This document shows positions 34,768-44,032 of a stretch of 64,000 bases of DNA, one piece after another. The first letter of the stretch is position 1; every line of letters starts with the position of its first letter. Source of the DNA: Agriterribacter humi (GTDB taxonomy: Bacteria > Bacteroidota > Bacteroidia > Chitinophagales > Chitinophagaceae). A model generated the notes under the pieces. It had not been told where the DNA came from, searched no databases, and saw only the letters and a list, made by a program, of their open reading frames with translations. The position numbers and the translations under genes were made by a program. The stretch spans positions 372,001 to 436,000 of the forward strand of contig NZ_VOHQ01000001.1 in the NCBI RefSeq assembly GCF_009192765.1, written 5' to 3'.

Positions 34768-36222
34768 ATGTTTTTCAACTCTATTGAATTTGCGATCTTC
34801 CTACCTATCGTCTTTTTTTTATACTGGTCAGCGGGCAAAAAATCGCTCAAACTCCAAAATATTCTTTTGCTCACAGCAAGCTACTTTTTTTATAGTTTCT
34901 GGGATTGGCGCTTTCTTTTTCTTTTGGCTTTCTCTACATTCCTGGATTATTTTACCGGCCTGAAAATTTTTAATGCAACATCCCGGAATAAGGAAAAAAT
35001 ATGGCTATTTATTAGTGTCTTTATAAATCTGGGATTTCTTGGCTTTTTCAAATATTATAACTTTTTTATTGAATCCTTTGCAGAATTATTACAATCATTT
35101 GGATTAAAGCCTCATTTCTCTTCTCTTAACGTTATTCTTCCTGTTGGTATTTCCTTTTATACCTTCCATGGGCTTTCCTATGTATTTGATATTTATAATA
35201 AAAAAATTAAACCAACAACAAACTGGGTCAACTATACCTTATTTGTAAGCTTCTTTCCACTTCTCGTTGCTGGTCCTATCGAACGGGCAACTCATCTATT
35301 GCCCCAGGTCGAAAAGCCAAGAAAATTTGATTATACAAAAGCCGTAGATGGATTGAAGCAAATCTTATGGGGCTTATTTAAAAAAATTGTTATCGCAGAT
35401 AGTTGTGCTGAATATGCCAATATTATTTTTAATAATTCAGACAGTTATTCAGGAAGTACACTGATATTAGGAGCGCTCCTTTTCGCTTTTCAAATTTATG
35501 GTGATTTTTCAGGATATTCAGATATAGCATTAGGATCTGCCCGGCTATTGGGCTTTGAATTACTGAAAAATTTCTCATTTCCGTATTTCTCAAGGGACAT
35601 TGCAGAATTTTGGAGACGATGGCATATCTCTTTATCATCATGGTTCAGAGATTATTTATATATTCCTCTTGGGGGCAGCCATGGGGGAATTTATATGAAA
35701 ATGCGAAATACGCTTATTATATTTCTGGTTAGTGGCTTTTGGCATGGAGCGAACTGGACTTTCTTAGTTTGGGGACTATTAAATGCCGTATATATTATGC
35801 CGTCCATTATTTTTAAGACCAATAGAACCCATCTTGATATTGTTGCACAGGGAAAATTATTCCCATCCGTCAAAGAGGCCATTCAAATTTTCATTACATT
35901 TTCCTTAACGACTTTTGCATGGATATTTTTCAGAGCAAACGATCTCCATCATGCATTTAGTTATATATCAGGTATCTTCTCAAAGAACTTACTTTCGGTT
36001 CCTTTTCTCACTCATCCGGAACTGAAAAAGTCAGTAATTTGTATTTTCCTGATCATATTTTTTTTGATGATAGAATGGACTGGCAGGTCAAATAAATACG
36101 CTATTGAAAGAATGTGGCTAACATCTCATAAGCTAATCCGATGGGCATTTTATTACGCGATAATAATTTCTATTTTACTCTCTTATGGCAAAAAGCACGA
36201 ATTCATATATTTTCAATTTTAG
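34768..36222 (+). CDS. MBOAT-family O-acyltransferase (AlgI/DltB-like)
   Basis: A 484-residue polytopic membrane protein. The N-terminus MFFNSIEFAIFLPIVFFLYW, the motif SGYSDIALGSARLLGFELLKNF, EFWRRWHISLSSWFRDYLYIPLGG and SGFWHGANWTF with the active-site histidine define the family. Members carry acyl groups across the inner membrane to acylate polysaccharides or teichoic acids. The following gene, five bases downstream, encodes an SGNH-like partner, the usual arrangement. Which surface glycan it acylates is not known; the island just upstream is an obvious candidate. Confidence 0.88.
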   Translation: MFFNSIEFAIFLPIVFFLYWSAGKKSLKLQNILLLTASYFFYSFWDWRFLFLLAFSTFLDYFTGLKIFNATSRNKEKIWLFISVFINLGFLGFFKYYNFFIESFAELLQSFGLKPHFSSLNVILPVGISFYTFHGLSYVFDIYNKKIKPTTNWVNYTLFVSFFPLLVAGPIERATHLLPQVEKPRKFDYTKAVDGLKQILWGLFKKIVIADSCAEYANIIFNNSDSYSGSTLILGALLFAFQIYGDFSGYSDIALGSARLLGFELLKNFSFPYFSRDIAEFWRRWHISLSSWFRDYLYIPLGGSHGGIYMKMRNTLIIFLVSGFWHGANWTFLVWGLLNAVYIMPSIIFKTNRTHLDIVAQGKLFPSVKEAIQIFITFSLTTFAWIFFRANDLHHAFSYISGIFSKNLLSVPFLTHPELKKSVICIFLIIFFLMIEWTGRSNKYAIERMWLTSHKLIRWAFYYAIIISILLSYGKKHEFIYFQF

Positions 36223-36227
36223 CTGCA

Positions 36228-37181
36228 ATGAAATACTTCATAAATAAAATCATATTATTTTCGCTCTTCCCTTTCCTTTTGCTGGCATTGTCGTTTTTTA
36301 TCGCCGATGGAACAACAGATGAGTTTTATGTACGGTTCACAACTCCTGAACAGAAAAGCATGATTGTGGGCACTTCAAGAGCTGCCCAGGGTATACAACC
36401 TTCTATAATTGACAGTATCTTAAATAAGAACAAACAAACCTCTGCTCTATTTAACTACTCATTTACAGTTGCGCATTCTCCCTATGGCCCCGCTTATTAT
36501 GAATCAATAAAAAGGAAGCTTGACAAAAGTTCAAAAGATGGAAAGTTTATTATTGCTGTAGACCCCTGGAGTCTATCTTTAAAAAAAGAAAAATTGAATG
36601 ATGAAAATATCTTTCCTGAAAATGATATGGCGGTTGGAAAAACCAGGCATGTAAACTGTTATCCAAATTTTGAATATCTCATACATTCTTATTCCAGTCC
36701 ATTACTAATGATTTGGATGACCAAAACATTATCAGCCTTACACATGGATGGTAAGGAGCGTTTATATTTACACAAAGACGGATGGCTTGAGGTATCTGTA
36801 AGTATGGATTCAGCTGAGGTACAAAAAAGAATAGAAAGGAAAATTAATGATTATAAAACTAACGAAGTGCCTTATTTTCATCTGTCTCCTGTGAGATATG
36901 AATACCTTAGAAAAACAATTGAACTTTTCCGTAATCATGGCGATGTATTTCTTGTTCGCCTTCCGGTTCATGCAAATTTTAAAGACTTAGAAGACAGAAT
37001 AAGTCCCCGGTTCGACTCTCTTATGACCAGCCTTGCAAAGGAAAATAATATCGCATACCTGAGTTTCATTAATGATTCTACCAAATACCGGTTTACTGAT
37101 GGTAATCATCTTTACAAAGAATCAGGACGTATTTTAAGTAAGAAAATAGGAGAATATATATTGAGCTGTTGTTTGAATTGA
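36228..37181 (+). CDS. SGNH-hydrolase-like membrane-anchored partner of MBOAT
   Basis: A 317-residue protein with an N-terminal hydrophobic anchor (IILFSLFPFLLLALSFFIA). An SGNH-like layout follows: GTSRAAQG near residue 50 supplies the nucleophile-type serine, and FTDGNHLYKESG near the C-terminus supplies the Asp-x-x-His pair. Such proteins, like AlgX/AlgJ, complete the transfer of acyl groups from MBOAT to the glycan in the periplasm. The ATG at 36228 is preferred over a frame opening at 36141 that overlaps the MBOAT gene. Family membership is inferred from motifs and context only. Confidence 0.68.
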   Translation: MKYFINKIILFSLFPFLLLALSFFIADGTTDEFYVRFTTPEQKSMIVGTSRAAQGIQPSIIDSILNKNKQTSALFNYSFTVAHSPYGPAYYESIKRKLDKSSKDGKFIIAVDPWSLSLKKEKLNDENIFPENDMAVGKTRHVNCYPNFEYLIHSYSSPLLMIWMTKTLSALHMDGKERLYLHKDGWLEVSVSMDSAEVQKRIERKINDYKTNEVPYFHLSPVRYEYLRKTIELFRNHGDVFLVRLPVHANFKDLEDRISPRFDSLMTSLAKENNIAYLSFINDSTKYRFTDGNHLYKESGRILSKKIGEYILSCCLN

Positions 37182-37305
37182 TCCCCTTAAAATAAATCAA
37201 TTTTATATGAAGGATATGCACCTGCATAATGGTTATAGCCGATAATCCCGAAATCAAATAAAAATAAAATCCTTATCCAACATAAAAGCCCTATCCTGAA
37301 AATTA

Positions 37306-38670
37306 CTAATTGGCTTTACCTACAAAATGTATCTCTAAAACAAATTGAGTTTTCGTTGTAATCTTAAACCGATCGTCTATCCTATTATTTACTATCCAAA
37401 TAATTTTCTTATTCATTTCTATTACCCGGGTATTTTCCTTTTGAAACAATGACATCTTCTTATCGATAAAAAATCGCGCTATTTTTTTTTTCTTTTGCAT
37501 TCCCAGTGGATAAAAATAATCACCCTTTTGCCACTTACGCAAAATCAGCGGAAATTTAATCAATTTTAAATCCAAACATGCTATAGCAGGGGAAACAGGC
37601 AATTCTATGTCTTTATTATTCATCTCATTGGTTTTTATATCTAATTTCCCCCCTTCAAAAATCACTTCTCTCTCATTTTCATGAATAACCATTACCTGCA
37701 TTTCACTTTGAGGAAAAGGCGAAATAATTAGCCAACCCCTGTTTCGTAAGATCCTGTGTGTGGAAGACAATATAAATTTACCGGTCTCAGATTGCAAAAG
37801 TGCAATCACTTCTTCGGCTTGTTTTGCAGTAAAGCCATACGCTTTTGTAATCTCGAAAACGACTGTTTTCAGAGGTACTGTTTTTAGTAGTTTGCGTACC
37901 GCAATATATACTTCATTACCCCGCTGTTCCATCAGCTTTTTCTTGTGTACTGCGATGGATTGCATATATAACAATTCTATTTCGCGGAAGCGCTCAATAT
38001 TAGCAGTAATATTACCTTCAACTCCGGGATAAATTTCCTCGATAAAAGGAATGACGCGGTGGCGTAGATAGTTCCGGGAATACTTATCGGATGCATTACT
38101 GGAGTCTTCAACAAAAAGCAACTCCCGTTCTTTTGCAAAATCAATTAACACTCGTTTGCGAGCAAACAAAAGAGGTCTTACTATTTTGCCTGTTTTAGGC
38201 AACATTCCTTTCATACCCGCGACCCCTGTTCCTTTAAAAAAATTCATCAGCACAGTTTCTATATTATCATCTGCATGATGAGCGGTAAGGATATGTATGG
38301 GAATAGATTTTTGGGCCTCCAGTTGCGCTGCAAGATCATAAAACCACTGATACCTCAACTCTCTTGCCGCTACTTGTATAGAAGCCTTTTTTTGCAAGGC
38401 ATATGCTTCTGTATCAAACCGCTTTAAAAATATTTCCGCTCTATAATTATCAGCCAATGCCTTCACAAAACGCTGATCCCGTTCGCTTTCCTCCTCTCTT
38501 AACTGAAAATTACAATGGGCTATAATAAACCTGTATCCTGCTAAATGGCACAATTCACATAAAACTACGGAATCAATTCCCCCGCTTACAGCAAGCAACA
38601 ATACATTACCAGGCTGAAAAAGCCGTTCACTTTGAATATTTCTTTTAAATAAATATAATAAATCATTCAT
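37306..38670 (-). CDS. tilS: tRNA(Ile)-lysidine synthetase TilS
   Basis: A 454-residue enzyme that makes lysidine at the wobble position of tRNA-Ile(CAU). The ATP pyrophosphatase loop SGGIDS is at residues 29-34, followed by IAHCNFQLREEESERD, LTAHHADDNIETVLMN and FVEDSSNASDKYSRNYLRH, all family signatures. The C-terminal TilS domain (RKWQKGDYFYPLGMQKKKK, FFIDKK) is present. ATG 38670 is preferred to 38724, which would overlap the upstream TPR gene. It follows that gene by 29 bp and is likely co-transcribed. Confidence 0.93.
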   Translation of the reverse strand: MNDLLYLFKRNIQSERLFQPGNVLLLAVSGGIDSVVLCELCHLAGYRFIIAHCNFQLREEESERDQRFVKALADNYRAEIFLKRFDTEAYALQKKASIQVAARELRYQWFYDLAAQLEAQKSIPIHILTAHHADDNIETVLMNFFKGTGVAGMKGMLPKTGKIVRPLLFARKRVLIDFAKERELLFVEDSSNASDKYSRNYLRHRVIPFIEEIYPGVEGNITANIERFREIELLYMQSIAVHKKKLMEQRGNEVYIAVRKLLKTVPLKTVVFEITKAYGFTAKQAEEVIALLQSETGKFILSSTHRILRNRGWLIISPFPQSEMQVMVIHENEREVIFEGGKLDIKTNEMNNKDIELPVSPAIACLDLKLIKFPLILRKWQKGDYFYPLGMQKKKKIARFFIDKKMSLFQKENTRVIEMNKKIIWIVNNRIDDRFKITTKTQFVLEIHFVGKAN

Positions 38671-38699
38671 ATACTGTTCATAAATCAATTCATGAAGGG

Positions 38700-39014
38700 C
38701 TATTCGTAGCTTAACTCTTCCCACGCTGCATGCAGTTCATGATATGCTTTCATGTTACCAGCTTCTTTTGCAGCATCCATCCCTTTCCGGCACCAGTGTA
38801 AAGCCGCGATTATTTCTCCATTGCGCTCCAATAATTTTGCAAGGTGGTAGTATGAGCCTATATAAGAAGGATCTCTTTTCAAAATTTCATTAAAAAGTCT
38901 CTTTGCTTCTGTATCTTTTCCTTCTTTGATGTATTCTAATGCAAGGGCATGCTGCAAAAAATTATCGTTGGGCGAAGCATTTAAATAGTCTAACAATTTT
39001 TCAATTTTTCCCAT
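38700..39014 (-). CDS. Small tetratricopeptide-repeat protein
   Basis: A 104-residue all-helical protein with about two TPR units: NDNFLQHALALEYIKEGKDTEAKRLFNEILKRDPSYIGSYYHLAKLLERNG. No signal peptide, so it is probably cytoplasmic and acts through protein contacts. It is the first gene of a two-gene operon with tilS and has a good promoter directly upstream. No specific function can be assigned. Confidence 0.78.
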   Translation of the reverse strand: MGKIEKLLDYLNASPNDNFLQHALALEYIKEGKDTEAKRLFNEILKRDPSYIGSYYHLAKLLERNGEIIAALHWCRKGMDAAKEAGNMKAYHELHAAWEELSYE

Positions 39015-39029
39015 AACTTTTCAATACGG

Positions 39030-39057
39030 CAAAGATACTTAGTCCTGCTTATCGCAA
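39030..39057 (-). promoter_or_regulatory. Candidate promoter of the TPR-tilS operon
   Basis: On the minus strand, TTG (plus-strand CAA at 39055-39057) is followed after 17 bp by TATCTTTG (plus-strand CAAAGATA at 39030-39037). Both boxes match the Bacteroidota consensus. The leader before the ATG would be only about 10 nt. Confidence 0.65.
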
Positions 39058-39351
39058 TTCATTCCGATCTTGTTAGATTTAGCAGGGATAGCTTGGATCA
39101 CACATTTTACAAATGTATTTCATAAGATATTTCTTATTTAACTTTTATCAATCATTACAAATACGCAAACATATATATTTATATTATATTGGTTAGTAAA
39201 TATATTTAAATATTTATTTATTATAGGTTTCTAATTATATATAAACTGCACATAATATAAAATAGCTTTTTCGTATTTTGTTAAAATTCTGCATGCTTTT
39301 TGTGCAGATATCTGTCTAAAAAATCATTCCCGAGTCAAATCCTAAATCACT
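39058..39351. other. AT-rich intergenic region between divergent genes
   Basis: Together with 39015-39057 this makes a 337-bp gap. Most of 39100-39290 is A/T with runs of TATATTTA-type sequence. Apart from the minus-strand promoter to its left, no gene or clear promoter for the LRR gene was found. Confidence 0.5.
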
Positions 39352-41187
39352 GTGAAAAAAACAGCTTTTATTTTCTCTTTGTTGTTCATCCATTTCTCAA
39401 TTATAGCCCAGGTAAATATTGGGGATAGTATCGCTTTAGTAAATTTATATAACAGTACAAACGGCACATCCTGGAAAAACAATAATAATTGGCTTAATGG
39501 CAGAGTAAGTGAATGGTTTGGTGTTACTGTAACGGACAACAGAGTTACCGGACTTTCTTTAGTTGATAATCAGCTTAGTGGAACCCTGCCGACCTCTTTG
39601 GGTAATCTTACTGCAATAAGATATATATATCTTAGCGGTAATAACATAAACGGCCCTATACCCAACAGCATTGGTAATTTATCTGCGCTTATATCTTTTT
39701 ACTTAAATAACAACAAAATAGAAGGCGATATTCCCAGTATTTTAGGCAATATTACCTCATTAAAAGAAATTCATCTTGAATATAACAAATTGACCGGAGA
39801 AATACCCGTTACTTTAAGAAACCTCGGGAATCTTGACGAACTTATATTAGCATACAATCAACTAACAGGAAGCATTCCGGGAGAATTGGGTGATTTACAA
39901 GTTCAAAAATTGGAATTGAATAACAACCAACTCAGTGGCAGCATTCCTGCAAGATTAAGAATTATCCGTAATCTCACAATTTTAAAGTTGAACAATAATG
40001 AGTTAACAGGTGAAATACCCACCGGATTAGCTCCTATTATATGCTATTTATTTGATCTTAGTTCAAACAATCTTACCGGAGGCATCCCTTCGGACTTGGG
40101 CAGTAATAGTACCTTAGCTCACGTTAATCTCAGCAACAATGCGCTAACAGGACAAATCCCATCTTTAAGTGAAATGAGCGCATTGCAATCATTACAACTT
40201 GATAGTAATCAATTAACGGGCTCCATACCTTCTTCATTTAGCAACCTGAAAAGGCTTATGCATTTAAACCTTATGAATAATCAACTTTCGGGTAGCATCC
40301 CAGACGGATTGTGTAGCTTACCTGATTTGCAGTTTTTGCAGTTAAGCAATAATCAATTTACGTTTGATGGTATGGAATGTGTAGGGCAAAAAGTTATTCT
40401 ATCTATGTTTGCAGATTATACTTATCCAAATCAAAAAAAACTTACACTTAACTATAAAAATTCCAAGCTTTCACTTACAGCGGGGGGAAATCTTGCAAAT
40501 AATACCTACTACATTTACAAAGACAGTGTTTTACTGGAAACGCTTAAAGGGGACTCTGCTTTTCAAGTAGCTGAAGGAGGAAAATACTGGGTAGAAGTTA
40601 CCAATGATTTAGCTGATCAATTAACACTTTACAGCAATCAGCTTGACGTAAGCAGCAATATTATACTGCCGCTTAACTGGCTGGATTTTACTGTTGTAAA
40701 TTGTTCGGACAATATTTGTTTACGATGGCTTACTGAAAACGAACAAAATACGTCTCATTTTGAAATAGAAAGAAGTACTGATGGAAAAAACTTTGAACAA
40801 ATCGGCACCCGGGTATCAGCAAATACACCTGGCAAGCACAGTTACGATGCAACAGACTATTCTCCCGCGCATGGCATAAATTTTTATCGGATTAAACAGG
40901 TAGATGCAGACGGGATGTTTACATATAGTGACGTTGTGAGTGCAAAAATAAGCGTTAAAGGTGTATTGACGATAGCACCTAATCCCGCCAATAATTTTAT
41001 AAAATTAAGAGGAATAGTAAAAGCGGAAAAAGTAATCATTTATAGTACAACAGGACAAATATTTAAACAGTGGCAAAATGTAAATGGAGATCAGGAACTG
41101 AATATTGCAAATCTTCAACAGGGTGTATATATGTTAAAGGTTCAGTATAACAAGAAAGAAACAATACATAAACTGATAAAGTTATAA
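39352..41187 (+). CDS. Secreted leucine-rich-repeat protein with type IX secretion C-terminal domain
   Basis: A 611-residue protein from a GTG start. The signal peptide ends SIIAQ. Residues 25-340 hold about 12 leucine-rich repeats of the 24-residue plant type (for example LDSNQLTGSIPSSFSNLKRL). A linker and a beta-sandwich region (about 440-535, LDFTVVNCSDNICLRWLTENEQNTSHFEIERS) follow. The last 75 residues are a T9SS type A sorting domain (LTIAPNPANNFIKL, IIYSTTGQIFKQW, LQQGVYMLKV). It is therefore predicted to reach the cell surface through the PorSS system, probably as a binding or adhesion protein. Its ligand is unknown. Confidence 0.87.
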   Translation: MKKTAFIFSLLFIHFSIIAQVNIGDSIALVNLYNSTNGTSWKNNNNWLNGRVSEWFGVTVTDNRVTGLSLVDNQLSGTLPTSLGNLTAIRYIYLSGNNINGPIPNSIGNLSALISFYLNNNKIEGDIPSILGNITSLKEIHLEYNKLTGEIPVTLRNLGNLDELILAYNQLTGSIPGELGDLQVQKLELNNNQLSGSIPARLRIIRNLTILKLNNNELTGEIPTGLAPIICYLFDLSSNNLTGGIPSDLGSNSTLAHVNLSNNALTGQIPSLSEMSALQSLQLDSNQLTGSIPSSFSNLKRLMHLNLMNNQLSGSIPDGLCSLPDLQFLQLSNNQFTFDGMECVGQKVILSMFADYTYPNQKKLTLNYKNSKLSLTAGGNLANNTYYIYKDSVLLETLKGDSAFQVAEGGKYWVEVTNDLADQLTLYSNQLDVSSNIILPLNWLDFTVVNCSDNICLRWLTENEQNTSHFEIERSTDGKNFEQIGTRVSANTPGKHSYDATDYSPAHGINFYRIKQVDADGMFTYSDVVSAKISVKGVLTIAPNPANNFIKLRGIVKAEKVIIYSTTGQIFKQWQNVNGDQELNIANLQQGVYMLKVQYNKKETIHKLIKL

Positions 41188-41327
41188 GGAATTAATTTGA
41201 CCTAGTTTTTTTATTTACCATTTAAAGAATAATAAACAGTATTCATTCCCAGACACTCCAATTACAATCTATCCCTCAAGTTTAGAAGCCTCCAAATTGA
41301 TATAGTATAAACCAGCAGTCTATATAA

Positions 41328-41362
41328 TTTTTTGCCAGAGTTCTTCGAACTTTGGCAAAAAA
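41328..41362. repeat. 16-bp inverted repeat with 3-nt spacer
   Basis: TTTTTTGCCAGAGTTC (41328-41343), spacer TTC, GAACTTTGGCAAAAAA (41347-41362). The arms pair over 16 bp with a single G-T pair. The T run precedes and the A run follows the stem, the reverse of an intrinsic terminator, so termination is not the obvious role. Confidence 0.7.
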
Positions 41363-41400
41363 CAATTTCCAAAATTCTTCCGGAATCATAAATCACTTGC

Positions 41401-41408
41401 TATATTTG
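41401..41408 (+). promoter_or_regulatory. Candidate -7 promoter box for etfB-etfA
   Basis: TATATTTG fits TAnnTTTG exactly and lies 125 bp upstream of the etfB start. The -33 TTG is not clear (TTC at 41375-41380 is the nearest). Confidence 0.45.
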
Positions 41409-41532
41409 TAACATACAAATGGTTGCATAAACAACTTTATTGGCGTGTGTAACCTTCGTTCAATGCTCACTATGCTTATTTAAGTTTCAGGTACTGCCAA
41501 CTGACCAAGCTATAATTTAAAATGGACAACAG

Positions 41533-42276
41533 ATGAAAATACTTGTTTGTATTAGCAAATCTCCCGACACTACAGCAAAAATCGCTTTCACCGATAACAA
41601 TACCAAATTCGCTACTGCCGGTGTACAATGGATCATAAACCCTTATGACGAGTGGTATGCCCTGGTGAGAGCTATTGAACTCAAAGAAAAAGACAGTTCT
41701 GTTGTGCTGCATCTTGTAACCGTGGCAGGCGCAGATACAGAACCTGTTATCCGCAAAGCCCTGGCATTAGGAGGCGATGAAGCCATTCGTGTAAACGCCG
41801 ACAGCCAGGATAGCTTTTATATTGCCTCACAAATAGCCGAAATAGCCCGGCAAGGCGGTTACGATCTTGTGTTTACTGGTAAAGAAACCATTGATTACAA
41901 CGGATCCTCTGTTGGAGGCATGGTAGCAGAATTACTCAGTTTACCCTATGTTGCCCAGGCAACCCATTTTGAATTAAATGGAAATACAGCAACTATTACC
42001 CGTGAAATTGAAGGAGGTGAGGAAGTATGCGAAGCAAATACCCCTGTGGTGGTAAGTTGCCAAAAGGGGATGGCTGAAGCAAGAATCCCGAACATGCGGG
42101 GTATTATGGCTGCCAGAACCAAACCGCTAAAAGTAGTGGAGCCGGTAGCTGCAGATAGCTTAACCAGCATCGTAAATTTTGAGTTGCCCCCGGCAAAAGC
42201 AGGCGTAAAACTCATTCCTGCAGATGATCCGGGTGAACTGATAAGGTTACTGCACGAAGAAGCGAAAGTGATTTAA
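41533..42276 (+). CDS. etfB: Electron transfer flavoprotein subunit beta
   Basis: A 247-residue EtfB. It opens MKILVCISKSPDTTAKIAF and contains VQWIINPYDEWYALVRAIELKE, then TGKETIDYNGSSVGGMVAELL and VSCQKGMAEARIPNMRGIMAARTKPL, the family's conserved blocks. With EtfA it forms the soluble heterodimer that accepts electrons from acyl-CoA and related dehydrogenases and passes them to ETF:quinone oxidoreductase. etfA follows after 47 bp. Confidence 0.95.
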   Translation: MKILVCISKSPDTTAKIAFTDNNTKFATAGVQWIINPYDEWYALVRAIELKEKDSSVVLHLVTVAGADTEPVIRKALALGGDEAIRVNADSQDSFYIASQIAEIARQGGYDLVFTGKETIDYNGSSVGGMVAELLSLPYVAQATHFELNGNTATITREIEGGEEVCEANTPVVVSCQKGMAEARIPNMRGIMAARTKPLKVVEPVAADSLTSIVNFELPPAKAGVKLIPADDPGELIRLLHEEAKVI

Positions 42277-42323
42277 GCACCTCCACCCTACCAAATTTCA
42301 AATTTAAAATCTCAAATTTACGT

Positions 42324-43292
42324 ATGTCAGTACTCATATTTATCGATCAATCGGAAGGACATATAAAGAAAGCATCCCTTGAAGCACTTTGCTACGGTTC
42401 AAAACTGGCCGAACAAATAGGAATGCAGGCGGAAGGTATTGTTTTAGGTTCCGTGCAGGATGATCTGCCGGCTTTGGGTCAATATGGTGTAAAAAAAATA
42501 CATCATGTATCCGACCCTCAATTGGATCATCTGGATGCGCAGGTATTTACAAATGTAATTGCACAGGCAGTTCAGGCAACAGGCGCCAAAATAATCGTAT
42601 TCGCCAATAATGCAGATGGCAAAACAATTGCCCCACGTTTATCGGCCCGCCTAAAAGCAGCCCTGGTAGCAGGTGCAATAGCTCTTCCCGACGCTGCTAA
42701 TGGATTTGTTGTAAAAAAATCGGTGTTTTCAGGAAAAGCGTTTGCCAATATTGCTTTGAATACTGAGATCAAGATCATTGCCTTAAATGCCAATTCATTT
42801 CCTGCAGCAGCTTCGGGAAATGCAAAAGCTGAAATTATTCCATTTAAGGCAACCATAGATGCAACCAAAGTAAAGGTTATTTCAACCAATATGGTGAAAG
42901 GTGAAGTGCCTTTGAGTGAAGCAGAAGTTGTAGTGAGCGGAGGACGAGGCTTAAAAGGCCCTGAAAACTGGGGTATGATTGAGGAGTTGGCTAAACTCCT
43001 GGGAGCTGCTACCGCATGCAGTCGCCCGGTTGCTGATACACACTGGCGCCCGCATCATGAACATGTCGGGCAAACAGGATTAGCGATAGCGCCCAATTTA
43101 TATATTGCCATTGGCATTTCGGGCGCCATACAGCATTTGGCGGGTGTAAACAGGAGTAAAACAATTGTTGTTATTAATAAAGACCCCGAAGCACCCTTTT
43201 TTAAAGCCGCGGATTATGGAATTGTTGGTGATGCTTTTGAAGTAGTGCCCAAAATAATAGAAGAAGTTAAAAAGCTAAAAGGCGTAGCATGA
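42324..43292 (+). CDS. etfA: Electron transfer flavoprotein subunit alpha
   Basis: A 322-residue EtfA. The C-terminal FAD-binding half is unmistakable: [64 protein letters not shown] and [21 protein letters not shown]. The N-terminal half is the usual adenine-nucleotide-alpha-hydrolase-like domain. It pairs with EtfB encoded just upstream, and a terminator follows it. Confidence 0.95.
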   Translation: MSVLIFIDQSEGHIKKASLEALCYGSKLAEQIGMQAEGIVLGSVQDDLPALGQYGVKKIHHVSDPQLDHLDAQVFTNVIAQAVQATGAKIIVFANNADGKTIAPRLSARLKAALVAGAIALPDAANGFVVKKSVFSGKAFANIALNTEIKIIALNANSFPAAASGNAKAEIIPFKATIDATKVKVISTNMVKGEVPLSEAEVVVSGGRGLKGPENWGMIEELAKLLGAATACSRPVADTHWRPHHEHVGQTGLAIAPNLYIAIGISGAIQHLAGVNRSKTIVVINKDPEAPFFKAADYGIVGDAFEVVPKIIEEVKKLKGVA

Positions 43293-43317
43293 GAAAACAC
43301 GTTCCTTTACACCAAAC

Positions 43318-43347
43318 CGCCCCGATTTAAAACGGGACGGTTTTTTA
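43318..43347 (+). terminator. Intrinsic terminator after etfA
   Basis: CCGCCCCG (43318-43325) pairs with CGGGACGG (43334-43341) with one mismatch around an ATTTAAAA loop, followed by six T residues. It lies 26 bp after the etfA stop. Confidence 0.75.
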
Positions 43348-43405
43348 TTTAATGCCTGCCCGGCATTACCCGTTTTACAAAATTCTTGTACATTCGCAAC
43401 AGATT

Positions 43406-44002
43406 ATGAAGAAAATAGAACTGGAAATAGTAGCACTATCGCACAGTATTACTCAGACACATTCATATGCCGTTGTACTAGGCGAAACAAACGGGTTGAG
43501 GCGCCTGCCCATTGTAATTGGCGGGTTTGAAGCCCAGGCCATTGCTGTAGCTTTGGAAAGAATGCAACCCAGCAGGCCGCTAACGCACGACCTGATGAAA
43601 AACTTCATGATGGCATTTAATGTAGAACTTCATGAAATTATCATCAGCGATCTGCAGGAAGGCATATTTTATTCGAAACTTTTATGCAGCAATGAGCACG
43701 ATACCGTTGAAATAGATTCCCGTACTTCCGATGCGTTGGCTTTAGCGGTTCGTTTTGGATGCCCTATTTATACTTATGAACATATCCTGGAAAGTGCGGG
43801 CATACTAATGGAAGATTCAGGTAAGAAGAAAAAGCCGGAGGAAGAGCAACAATTAGTGAGAGAAACAGGTTCAAAAGACGACCTGAAAGCTATGTCGTTA
43901 GACGAGCTCAACCAGTTATTGGGGGAAGTGCTTGAACAGGAAGATTACCTCAGGGCAATTGCTATCCGCGACGAGATCAACCACAGGAAGAAGAAATATT
44001 AA
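43406..44002 (+). CDS. Bifunctional nuclease family protein (DUF151) with C-terminal UVR-like region
   Basis: A 198-residue protein. The N-terminal 130 residues form the BFN domain (KIELEIVALSHSITQTHSYAVVLGET, RLPIVIGGFEAQAIAVALE, IDSRTSDALALAVRFGCPIYT). The last 40 residues (LNQLLGEVLEQEDYLRAIAIRDEINHR) resemble a UVR motif, as often seen in this family. The ATG at 43406 fits the family start; upstream codons from 43352 look untranslated. The biochemical role in bacteria is not well defined. Confidence 0.85.
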   Translation: MKKIELEIVALSHSITQTHSYAVVLGETNGLRRLPIVIGGFEAQAIAVALERMQPSRPLTHDLMKNFMMAFNVELHEIIISDLQEGIFYSKLLCSNEHDTVEIDSRTSDALALAVRFGCPIYTYEHILESAGILMEDSGKKKKPEEEQQLVRETGSKDDLKAMSLDELNQLLGEVLEQEDYLRAIAIRDEINHRKKKY

Positions 44003-44032
44003 TGGGCATATCCTTATCAAATTATAATCTCC

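Larger units (their letters stand above)
41188..41532. other. Intergenic region upstream of etfB
   Basis: This 345-bp gap holds a long inverted repeat (41328-41362) and a -7 promoter box (41401-41408). No gene is supported; a short minus-strand frame at 41476-41712 is antisense to etfB. Confidence 0.55.

Noticed and set aside
41328-41362. Inverted repeat considered as the terminator of the LRR gene
   Set aside because: The T run is on the 5' side and the A run on the 3' side, so it lacks the U tail needed on either strand.
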